Part shown: positions 1-6,321 of the stretch, in pieces
How positions within the stretch are numbered: position 1 is the stretch's first letter
Layout of the letters: each line of letters starts with the position of its first letter
IMG/VR virus record: IMGVR_UViG_3300012354_000004
Location: 1 to 43,506 of that record
DNA: 43,506 bases
DNA from: a virus
Reading direction: 5' to 3' (one strand)
Notes under the pieces: model-generated
What the model was told of the DNA's origin: nothing
The model's database searches: none
Seen by the model: the letters and a program-made list of their open reading frames with translations, nothing else
Translations under genes and position numbers: made by a program

Positions 1-82
1 GGCCGTGATGTTGGACATCGGCGGTTTTGCTCTTTCGTCTATGGCTGATCATGCACGCACCAATGGTGACGCGCAGGCAGCC
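1..82. repeat. Terminal direct repeat, left copy (circular overlap)
   Basis: These 82 bases are identical to 43425-43506. The gene that begins at 43222 runs in frame through the right copy and continues in frame from base 5 to a stop at 820. The repeat is therefore best read as the assembly overlap of a circular or circularly permuted molecule of 43,424 bp, not as a biological terminal repeat. Confidence 0.93.
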
Positions 83-820
83 AGGAAAGCAGATAAGACT
101 GGCAAGTTTCTCATTGGCATCGTGATCTTGACATTGGCTTTAATCACTGTTGGATTGCTTTATCCTCCTGCTAAGGGATACACAGATGGAGCTGAGAAAG
201 TCTTAATCTTGGTCCGGGTCGTGATGACCGTAGTCTATGGCCATGTGATCCACTCACTCAGACGGCAATCCGCAACGCTAGCCATTCACCCTGTACAAGT
301 ACCTGTACAGGGTGTACAGATTGAGCAGATTGACGAACTAAAAGGGCAGATTGCAGAGTTAGTAAACAGTGTTTCTCAAGTACATCTGTCCATGTCGAAT
401 CTTGCTCATTCTGTACAGATCAACGAGCAATCTGGACAAACTTGTACAGAAATATATACACATGTACAGGCGTTTAAGATGAAAATAGACAGTGTACATA
501 CTCCTGTACATGTTCTAAATTTACTCAATCAGACCGTAGAAGATTGCGAGCAGGCAACCAATGAAATACCCATTGAAGAGCAGATAAGCAGTGATGTTAC
601 ACAAGTTGATGAAAGCACACCAGAAGCAGGTATAGCTGTTGTTTATCCCTTTGTGCCTGGTATCTCTGAGGAGGTTGTAAAGCAGATTATTGACTTGCAT
701 TTAGAGGGTGTGGCATGGTCTGCAGTTGGTACCCAGCTCTCGAAAAACTACAGCCGTATTGTGAAGCCTGTACGTGACGCATATACACAAGCGAACGGTA
801 GCATAGACACGGATAAATAG
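1..820 (+). CDS. Membrane protein with C-terminal DNA-binding-like domain (3' part; starts at 43222)
   Basis: This is residues 69-340 of a 340-residue protein whose start lies at 43222 across the circular junction. Residues about 36-56, 61-83, 104-125 and 136-155 are hydrophobic, giving about four membrane spans. A polar, partly coiled-coil linker follows (about 165-285). The last 50 residues (IIDLHLEG...YSRIVKPVRD) resemble the C-terminus of the FtsK-like ATPase encoded just upstream (YQRIIKPVCD). The gene is the last of the 40864-820 operon and is followed by a terminator at 940. The linker DNA holds eight TGTACA words. I infer a membrane partner of the ATPase that also contacts DNA. No named family is recognised. 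Confidence 0.85.
   Translation, partial: AVMLDIGGFALSSMADHARTNGDAQAARKADKTGKFLIGIVILTLALITVGLLYPPAKGYTDGAEKVLILVRVVMTVVYGHVIHSLRRQSATLAIHPVQVPVQGVQIEQIDELKGQIAELVNSVSQVHLSMSNLAHSVQINEQSGQTCTEIYTHVQAFKMKIDSVHTPVHVLNLLNQTVEDCEQATNEIPIEEQISSDVTQVDESTPEAGIAVVYPFVPGISEEVVKQIIDLHLEGVAWSAVGTQLSKNYSRIVKPVRDAYTQANGSIDTDK
292..510. repeat. Array of eight TGTACA palindromes inside the coding sequence
   Basis: TGTACA occurs at 292, 304, 313, 412, 443, 463, 493 and 505. Seven copies share a reading frame (Val-Gln/His codons) and the one at 443 is in another. Three more lie in the noncoding DNA after the gene (886, 900, 919). A given hexamer is expected about once in 4 kb. The array covers the linker between the membrane part and the C-terminal DNA-binding-like domain. 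It is a candidate protein-binding array. Confidence 0.75.
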
Positions 821-882
821 CCTGTCCAGATAAACCTATACAGGCAAGCAGTGTTATAGACAAAAACATAGACACAAGCAAG

Positions 883-908
883 CGATGTACATGTGTCTAT
901 GTACATCG
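883..908. promoter_or_regulatory. Inverted repeat made of two TGTACA sites
   Basis: CGATGTACAT at 883-892 and ATGTACATCG at 899-908 form a perfect 10-bp inverted repeat around a 6-base loop. Each arm contains one TGTACA, and a further copy lies at 919-924. It lies between the stop at 820 and the terminator at 940. It is probably a binding site for the factor that reads the array at 292-510, though it could also act as an RNA hairpin. Confidence 0.55.
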
Positions 909-939
909 TTGGAAAAGATGTACAGAAAAGAGTTTCTCA

Positions 940-975
940 GTGAGGAAGTATAAAAGCTTCCTCACTTTTTATTTT
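940..975 (+). terminator. Rho-independent terminator of the FtsK-like operon
   Basis: GTGAGGAAG (940-948) pairs perfectly with CTTCCTCAC (957-965) around an 8-base loop. The run TTTTTATTTT follows at 966-975. It ends the plus-strand operon and overlaps the last codon of the convergent minus-strand gene at 974. Confidence 0.9.
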
Positions 976-1495
976 ATCGTTTGATAAACATAATTGTGAT
1001 TTCTTTCTTGCTTCGACTTGCACCGAGCAAAAGAGAAACTCCGCCTGTCAGTGCAGCGGCTGTAGCAGTTCTGCCAACATTGACGTGGCTGTCGATCCCT
1101 GAAGAAGTTTGAGGTATCCAGCCAAACTTGCCAGCTTCCTCTACGTCTCTCTGCATTTTCTTTTGATCGGTATAGGTTTCAATATGCATGGATAGAGCAG
1201 GATTTTGGTACCAGGCGCTACCTACTGTAGTAGTTTGCAGGTGAGGAAACCATCCCTGCAATTTCGCAAAGTTTTGTTTTGTCACCAGCTCCGCCTGATA
1301 GAGTCCTTGCGTGGTATGAATGGTCAGATTATAACTTCCTAACTGGCCTGGTTGCGTGGTGAACCCTGTGACATTGGCGCAGGGTACTTCCCATACCGTC
1401 TTATTAAAGAGGGCCTGCACACGTAGCGTGTTCTGGTCGGTGATTTGAAGCTTTCCCTGTCTTGTTGATACATTGAATCGCATATGCTGTTTCAT
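974..1495 (-). CDS. Unknown protein, PH-like N-terminus and glycine/alanine hydrophobic C-terminus
   Basis: A protein of 173 residues. The first 95 residues read as alternating beta strands (RFNVSTRQGKLQITDQNTLRV...), in the style of small bacterial PH-like domains. Residues 115-135 hold DVEEAGKFGWIPQ, and the C-terminus has a small-residue hydrophobic stretch (ATAAALTGGVSLLLGA) before RSKKEITIMFIKR. I know this kind of arrangement from uncharacterised plasmid and chromosomal proteins but cannot assign a function. It lies convergent to the FtsK-like operon and downstream of the repressor-like gene at 1551-1811, with which it could be co-transcribed. Confidence 0.7.
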   Translation of the reverse strand: MKQHMRFNVSTRQGKLQITDQNTLRVQALFNKTVWEVPCANVTGFTTQPGQLGSYNLTIHTTQGLYQAELVTKQNFAKLQGWFPHLQTTTVGSAWYQNPALSMHIETYTDQKKMQRDVEEAGKFGWIPQTSSGIDSHVNVGRTATAAALTGGVSLLLGASRSKKEITIMFIKR

Positions 1496-1550
1496 CCTTT
1501 CGAATTGAAAAACGTTCTTCTAATGTAACGGATGAACGCAAGAAAACTGG

Positions 1551-1811
1551 TTATTCACGTTGCGGCCTTCTTGCTTTGATGCTTTCCATTTCTTTTTCGT
1601 ATTGCTCATCGCTCACATCCTCTATAACTTCATGTATACCAGCTCCCATTGCATAGGCCAAACGAGAGAGCGTGGTAACGGTGATCTCGGTATACGGATT
1701 TTTAAATATCTTTCGGATGGTCCCATAGGCGACTTCGCTATCGTGATGCAGTCGCGTTCTGCTGATCTTCTTTGCTGCAGCGACTTCGCGTACTCTCAAT
1801 CGTGTTTTCAT
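1551..1811 (-). CDS. XRE/Cro-like helix-turn-helix regulator (repressor candidate)
   Basis: A protein of 86 residues. Residues 5-62 form one Cro/CI-type DNA-binding domain: LRVREVAAAKKISRTRL, then VAYGTIRKIFKNP (recognition helix region), then TLSRLAYAMGAGIHEVI. A charged tail follows. It is divergent from the zinc-ribbon gene at 2000 and close to the integrase, the usual place for a lysogeny repressor. A 14-bp inverted repeat lies in its upstream region (1892-1925). Its role as the prophage repressor is inferred from position only. It could equally regulate the FtsK-like module. Confidence 0.75.
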   Translation of the reverse strand: MKTRLRVREVAAAKKISRTRLHHDSEVAYGTIRKIFKNPYTEITVTTLSRLAYAMGAGIHEVIEDVSDEQYEKEMESIKARRPQRE

Positions 1812-1891
1812 GGTGTCATCTCACTATCATTCTTCTGATGACAGCATACGCCTGTTCCTTGCTTGACAACAGCGTACAATATGTGACAGTT

Positions 1892-1925
1892 TAAATAAAG
1901 CGTCATAAAAGTGACGCTTTATTTA
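1892..1925. promoter_or_regulatory. Perfect 14-bp inverted repeat between divergent genes (operator candidate)
   Basis: TAAATAAAGCGTCA (1892-1905) and TGACGCTTTATTTA (1912-1925) are exact reverse complements around a 6-base loop. The repeat lies upstream of both the minus-strand regulator (start 1811) and the plus-strand gene (start 2000), so a terminator would have nothing to end. An operator for the regulator at 1551-1811 is the simplest reading. Confidence 0.5.
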
Positions 1926-1999
1926 GGAATGGTAGGTGGTAGATAGACTTGCAGTGTCTGTTATCCTTGGTGAGTAGTGTTAGAGAATTAGGACAATCA

Positions 2000-2326
2000 A
2001 TGAAGTTTCCCTTTGTGCGTTGGTTTCGTCGTTTGCGCCGGGCGTATACTCTGGTGAAAGAACAGGAACGAGCAGAACAAATAACAAATTTGTATTTTCT
2101 TATCAAGCCGTGCGTCTATTGCCAGCGACCAATCACGACTGATTGCGTCTTCTGTCCGCAATGTGGCACAGCTCAGGAACGACAGACAAGCGGGCAATAC
2201 AAGCCTGTGAAGCCATCCAGGGATGCCAGGACAATGAAACTTGATATCACTGAACAATTGAAGAAAGCTCCCAAATGGGAGCGACCGTTAGACACGTTTA
2301 ATCGTGTGATGAGGAAGAAAGAATGA
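2000..2326 (+). CDS. Small zinc-ribbon protein
   Basis: A protein of 108 residues from the ATG at 2000, preceded by TTAGGA. An upstream in-frame ATG at 1949 lacks a ribosome site. The N-terminus is very basic (FVRWFRRLRRAY). Four cysteines in the pattern CVYCQRP...CVFCPQCG (CxxC-x7-CxxC, residues about 38-52) form a zinc ribbon. The C-terminus is basic. The stop overlaps the next start (ATGA at 2323), so the two genes are translationally coupled. Nucleic-acid binding is likely, but the function is unknown. Confidence 0.7.
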   Translation: MKFPFVRWFRRLRRAYTLVKEQERAEQITNLYFLIKPCVYCQRPITTDCVFCPQCGTAQERQTSGQYKPVKPSRDARTMKLDITEQLKKAPKWERPLDTFNRVMRKKE

Positions 2327-2850
2327 GAAGCAATCCTTTAGCCGAACTAGCTGCGATACAATGGTGTCGTGATAAAGAAATTACAGTGAATTACATCGAG
2401 AAGCCTGGGAAGATTTGTTTGTATTTCAATGGACAACTCCTTATGGAAGGCGATACTTTGCGAAATGCGATTGATAAAGTAACAAGATATTCACGTGTGG
2501 AATTGCCAGTTAAGCAAGAGCAGAAAGAAGGCTTCACGCTGGAAGCGACCAGTGGATACGTACAATCGGGTAATGAGGAAGAAAGAATAATGAGCGATCA
2601 GGAAAGTACCCAGGAAGAAGCGAAACAGATTCTTGAGAATATGACACAGGACGAATTGATAGAATTGATAGAGATGCAATTGCAAACCGCGCCGTTGCCT
2701 CAGCATGAACATTCATTTGTTTACTTGCTCAATCAGAACCATACTGCCTTACGCGGGTGCGCTTGCGGTCTGACGTTCGTCGGCCTCATGGCAGGCCCAA
2801 ACCCTGACGCACTCTGCTGGCATCGGGTAAAAGAAGAAGAGGAATTGTAG
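2323..2850 (+). CDS. Unknown acidic protein with Cys/His-rich C-terminus
   Basis: A protein of 175 residues that starts within the stop codon of the zinc-ribbon gene. The middle is acidic and helical (about 80-125). The C-terminal 50 residues carry HEH, CACG and CWH, a possible metal site. No family is recognised. It ends 200 bases before the integrase stop on the other strand. Confidence 0.6.
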   Translation: MRSNPLAELAAIQWCRDKEITVNYIEKPGKICLYFNGQLLMEGDTLRNAIDKVTRYSRVELPVKQEQKEGFTLEATSGYVQSGNEEERIMSDQESTQEEAKQILENMTQDELIELIEMQLQTAPLPQHEHSFVYLLNQNHTALRGCACGLTFVGLMAGPNPDALCWHRVKEEEEL

Positions 2851-2911
2851 CCATTTTTGCAGTCTACTGGACAGACAACATAGAAAAGACGAATTTAATT
2901 GAGATGCATAG

Positions 2912-2950
2912 AGACGCTCCAATAAAGACAAGAATGAAGCGTGAGCGTCT
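2912..2950. terminator. Possible terminator hairpin after the 2323 gene
   Basis: AGACGCTC (2912-2919) pairs with GAGCGTCT (2943-2950), but the loop is 23 bases and only TT follows. It is the only hairpin seen between the two convergent genes and is a weak candidate. Confidence 0.3.
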
Positions 2951-3007
2951 TTCCCCATTATTACCTATCGAGTACAACATCGTGCTTTTCCAGCTCAAAA
3001 CTCTGCA

Positions 3008-3040
3008 TTGCAGCCACGTTTGCAGCCACGTTTGCAGCCA
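3008..3040. repeat. Tandem 12-base repeats beside the integrase (possible arm sites, attP region)
   Basis: TTGCAGCCACGT occurs at 3008-3019 and 3020-3031, followed by a partial copy TTGCAGCCA at 3032-3040. This is 13 bases beyond the integrase stop codon. Tyrosine integrases with an N-terminal arm-binding domain bind short direct repeats in attP, often next to int. The core site is not identifiable without a host junction. Confidence 0.4.
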
Positions 3041-3052
3041 ATAACCAAAAAA

Positions 3053-4195
3053 TCACCCATTTGAGCCAAATAAATCATCCATTTTGTGCATAGCGTCTTG
3101 CTGCATATCCATCAAAACATGCCCGTAGATATTGGCGGTTGTGGAATAGTTGGCATGCCCTAATATTTTTTGAATGACTTTTATATCCACTCCCATCTTG
3201 AGTAACAATGTTGCTGCACTGTGCCTCAATTCATGGATACAGATGTCTGGTATTTCTGCCTGTTTGACGATCTGTCTGAACTGATGATTGAGTGTGGTAG
3301 TAGGAAAGTGCTTTCCTAAGTTGCCAGGAAACACTAAATCTTTCTCTATCCAGGCAGATCCTGCCTGCAATCGTTGCTCCAATTGTCTGATTTTGTGAGA
3401 TTTCAAAGCAGCAATAGCAAACTCTGTCAGTGGAATAGTGCGCTGGCTGCTCTCACTCTTAGGCGTTGTCTCGATAAATCGATACTTGCCTGTTTCTTTA
3501 TCTGGCAGATAACTGGCAGTACGTTGCACTTTGATTAGCTTTTCTTCCAGGCTGATATCTGCCCAACGTAACCCAATCAATTCGCCACGTCGCAGAGCGG
3601 TTGCCAGTGTGAAGATAATAAGACATTCAAGGCTGCTTCTCCTTGCTGTCTCTATCAGCTTTACACACTGTTCTGCTGTGAGCGCCGTTGCCTCATATTT
3701 CTTTTCATCTGGCTTGTAGGGCATCTCAACATCATCGCAAGGATTGCTATTCAGCTTTTTCCGTTTGATTGCATCCTTGAAGGCGATTTTTAAAATGGTA
3801 TGCGTGTTTTGTACTGATCGTGCTCTGTGATTCTTGAGCAGATCCGTGTACATCTTGTGTAAATTATCACCTGTAAGTTTTTGCAGTTTTATAGCGCCGA
3901 TATGCGGTACAGCCAGGGCAATAGCGTTCTTGTAGTTCTGGTAGGTGGTTTCTTTCAGTCTCGTTTTGCGCTCTAGCCAGCTCCATAGGTACGCTTCTAC
4001 CGTCTCAGGTCTGGCTGTGATGAGCGTACCGGCTGCAATATTGCGCTGTAGCTCTTTCAGTTTTCGCGCTACGCCTGATCTAGTTTTGTCATACACATAC
4101 TTTTTCTTGCCCGAGGGCAAACGTGCATAGGCGACATACAGCTTGTCGCCACGCTGGTAGATGGAACCGTCCCCTTTTTCACGACGCTTTGCCAT
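3053..4195 (-). CDS. int: Tyrosine recombinase (phage integrase)
   Basis: A protein of 380 residues, the normal length for the family. Residues 8-50 (GSIYQRGDKLYVAYARLPSG) form the AP2-like arm-binding domain. Residues 63-145 form the SAM-like core-binding domain. The catalytic domain has Arg202 (ALRRGEL), Lys246 (TPKSESSQRTIP), His321 and Arg324 (HELRH), His347 (LGHANYSTT) and the nucleophile Tyr357 (IYGHV), so the active site is intact. The excisionase gene lies one base upstream in the same direction, and direct repeats lie just downstream. It catalyses integration and excision between attP and a host attB. Confidence 0.96.
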   Translation of the reverse strand: MAKRREKGDGSIYQRGDKLYVAYARLPSGKKKYVYDKTRSGVARKLKELQRNIAAGTLITARPETVEAYLWSWLERKTRLKETTYQNYKNAIALAVPHIGAIKLQKLTGDNLHKMYTDLLKNHRARSVQNTHTILKIAFKDAIKRKKLNSNPCDDVEMPYKPDEKKYEATALTAEQCVKLIETARRSSLECLIIFTLATALRRGELIGLRWADISLEEKLIKVQRTASYLPDKETGKYRFIETTPKSESSQRTIPLTEFAIAALKSHKIRQLEQRLQAGSAWIEKDLVFPGNLGKHFPTTTLNHQFRQIVKQAEIPDICIHELRHSAATLLLKMGVDIKVIQKILGHANYSTTANIYGHVLMDMQQDAMHKMDDLFGSNG

Positions 4196-4196
4196 A

Positions 4197-4397
4197 TCAT
4201 TCTGCCTTCTGTTCTTTTAGCCATGCCTCTATATCTTCACGACGTGTACGTACTGATCCACCCAGGCGATAGGTAGGCAATCCTTGTTCAGTGATCAGTC
4301 GATAGGTGTGAGCACGACTGATATGCAAGAATGTGGCTGTTTCATTGATGGTCATCAATACAGGTTGAATTTCTGGTTTTGCCGGATTGTTTAACAT
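4197..4397 (-). CDS. xis: Excisionase-type helix-turn-helix protein
   Basis: A protein of 66 residues. Residues 14-60 match the small MerR/HTH_17 fold: MTINETATFLHISRAHTYRLI, a wing with LPTYRLGGSVRTRREDIEAWL. It sits directly before the integrase gene and is preceded by GGAAGGAT. An extended -10-like element lies upstream (TATAAT on the minus strand, 4454-4459). Such proteins bend DNA and direct the integrase toward excision. It could also regulate int. Confidence 0.8.
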   Translation of the reverse strand: MLNNPAKPEIQPVLMTINETATFLHISRAHTYRLITEQGLPTYRLGGSVRTRREDIEAWLKEQKAE

Positions 4398-4516
4398 AGG
4401 GTGTATCCTTCCAAATACTCTTTAGCGTTCTCATGTTGTCCATTTGAAAATGGATTATAACAGGTGTGTCTAGTGGTAGGACAGTAGGATGTAATCAATT
4501 CATATTCTATAGAAAA

Positions 4517-4559
4517 CATGTGGACAACTCTTGCAGTCATGTGGATAACCTGCTATGAT
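4517..4559 (+). promoter_or_regulatory. Late-operon promoter with 21-bp-phased direct repeats
   Basis: TTGCAG (4531-4536), a 17-base spacer and TATGAT (4554-4559) with an extended TGC in front form a good sigma70 promoter ahead of terL. CATGTGGACAAC (4517-4528) and CATGTGGATAAC (4538-4549) are direct repeats exactly 21 bp apart. They flank the -35 box and fall in the spacer, as expected for a regulator bound twice on one helix face. Confidence 0.65.
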
Positions 4560-4635
4560 GTACGAAATTCGTATCTCTATCTCTATTTTTCTGCGAATAT
4601 CGTATGTTTTATCGCTTTATGATTGCGAGGGCTTT

Positions 4636-6321
4636 ATGGTTGCTGTTCTTCCTGCTTCTTTAGAGATACAGGCTGCGCGTGCCCGAAATTCCTTCGCTAT
4701 TTTTGCAAAAGAAGCCTGGCATATCATAGAACCAGGAAAAGCGTATGTCGGCAATTGGCATCTTGAAGCGATAGCAGAACATCTGCAGGCCGTTTTGGAA
4801 GGCGATATCAAACGTTTGCTCGTCAACATGCCACCCAGACACGGCAAATCAAGTTATATCTCTACCCTTATTCATCCCTGGTCATGGCTGCATAATCCCT
4901 CTTTGCGGTGGCTTTGCGCATCCTATGCACTCAATCTTGCGACGAGAGACAATCTCAAATGTCGCAGGATTATCAAATCATCCTGGTTTCAAGATCGGTA
5001 TGGGCATATTTTTACTTTGACAAAAGATCAAGACGCTAAGATGAAGTTTGAGAACGATAAGAGCGGATACAGGCAGGCTGTTTCTGTTGGTTCAGCCGGT
5101 ACCACTGGTGAAGGTGGCGATATTTTGCTGATTGATGACCCACATCCCATAGAGCAGAAGCGATCTGACATCAAACGGGAAACCGTTCTTGATTGGTTCG
5201 CCAATACGTGGTCTAGCAGGCTGAATGATGAGAAGTCAGGCGCTATGATTGTAGTCGGACAGCGTGTGCATACTCAAGACGTTTCTGGTTACATTCTCGA
5301 AGGCAATACTGGCCAGGAATGGGTACATCTCAATCTCGCTGCTGAGTACGAACCAGGCAGCGCATGTAGAACGTATTTTCCGATGTCAGGGAAAACATGG
5401 CAAGATCCACGCAAAGAAGAAGGACAATTACTCTGGTCTGAAAAGTTCGGGTCAGACGTTATCGCACGTAAAAAGAGACAGCATGGTCCGCTCGGATATG
5501 CAGCTCTTTACCAACAGAGGCCAGTATCTGCAGGTGGCAATATCTTTCAGAGCAAAAATCAGCGGTATTTTACCATCGACTACACTACAGAATGCTATCT
5601 ACTGGAAACGCCACGCGGGGTGAAGCCTATCCCATTCAAAGATTGTTGGAATCTTTGCACGGTAGATTTGGCTATTTCTGAGAAGCAATCAGCAGATTAT
5701 ACCGTGTTCGCTGCCTATGCGGTGACACCCTATAAAGATCTCTTGCTGCTAGAAATTGTCAGAGAACACTTTCCCTTCAATGAGCAGCTAGACCAGCTCA
5801 TTTTGTTTCACGAAAAGTACGGTTTTTCGCTGGCAGCGGTTGAGAGTGTCGCGTATCAATTAGCGATGGTGCAATCTGCCAGGGATAAGGGCTTGCCAGC
5901 GCAAGAGTTCCATCCACCCAGCGATAAAGTGACCCGCTCTTCAACCGCATCTATCTGGGATAGCAATGGGAAATGCTACAACCTCAAAAACGCTCATTGG
6001 CTGTTTGAATATGAGAAAGAGATTCTTGATTTTCCGAAAGCACCAAAGGATGATCAAGTCGACACGAAATCAATGGCCGCTATCGTGGTGTGCACGCGCA
6101 AGGTACCAGGCGTACTTGATCTGGATAGCAACGATACCACGCAAAAGATAGATCCAACCTTGAGCATAGAACAAATCTTAGACGCTACAGCCATCCTTGC
6201 AGAGCAAGCTGCAACTGCACAAAAAGAGCAGGATGTACAACTGCAGGAATTGTACAAGAAAGGGCCGCAAGTAGACGTATTTGAGTGGGCAGATTTGCAT
6301 GGAAGTGGAGGATGGGAATGA
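4636..6321 (+). CDS. terL: Terminase large subunit
   Basis: A protein of 561 residues. The ATG at 4636 is chosen because GCGAGGG precedes it; an in-frame ATG at 4555 lies inside the promoter. The ATPase half has Walker A PPRHGKS (about residues 66-72), Walker B ILLIDD (about 163-168) and the coupling region GSAGTTGEGGD before it. The nuclease half starts at the VDLA motif (CTVDLAISEKQSADYT) and ends with acidic residues near KDDQVD. It cuts and pumps phage DNA into proheads through the portal encoded next, whose start overlaps this stop. No small-subunit gene lies beside it. Confidence 0.95.
   Translation: MVAVLPASLEIQAARARNSFAIFAKEAWHIIEPGKAYVGNWHLEAIAEHLQAVLEGDIKRLLVNMPPRHGKSSYISTLIHPWSWLHNPSLRWLCASYALNLATRDNLKCRRIIKSSWFQDRYGHIFTLTKDQDAKMKFENDKSGYRQAVSVGSAGTTGEGGDILLIDDPHPIEQKRSDIKRETVLDWFANTWSSRLNDEKSGAMIVVGQRVHTQDVSGYILEGNTGQEWVHLNLAAEYEPGSACRTYFPMSGKTWQDPRKEEGQLLWSEKFGSDVIARKKRQHGPLGYAALYQQRPVSAGGNIFQSKNQRYFTIDYTTECYLLETPRGVKPIPFKDCWNLCTVDLAISEKQSADYTVFAAYAVTPYKDLLLLEIVREHFPFNEQLDQLILFHEKYGFSLAAVESVAYQLAMVQSARDKGLPAQEFHPPSDKVTRSSTASIWDSNGKCYNLKNAHWLFEYEKEILDFPKAPKDDQVDTKSMAAIVVCTRKVPGVLDLDSNDTTQKIDPTLSIEQILDATAILAEQAATAQKEQDVQLQELYKKGPQVDVFEWADLHGSGGWE

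Noticed and set aside
1-82. The terminal repeat as packaging ends (direct terminal repeats or cos-like ends).
   Set aside because: The repeat falls in the middle of a gene that reads through it in frame, so an assembly overlap of a circular molecule is simpler.
1863-1880. TTGACA followed by TACAAT upstream of the zinc-ribbon gene, promoter-like.
   Set aside because: The spacing is only 6 bases, so the two boxes cannot work together.
4555-4635. An upstream ATG would extend terL by 27 residues.
   Set aside because: The start overlaps the -10 box of the late promoter and has no ribosome site; the ATG at 4636 has GCGAGGG in front.
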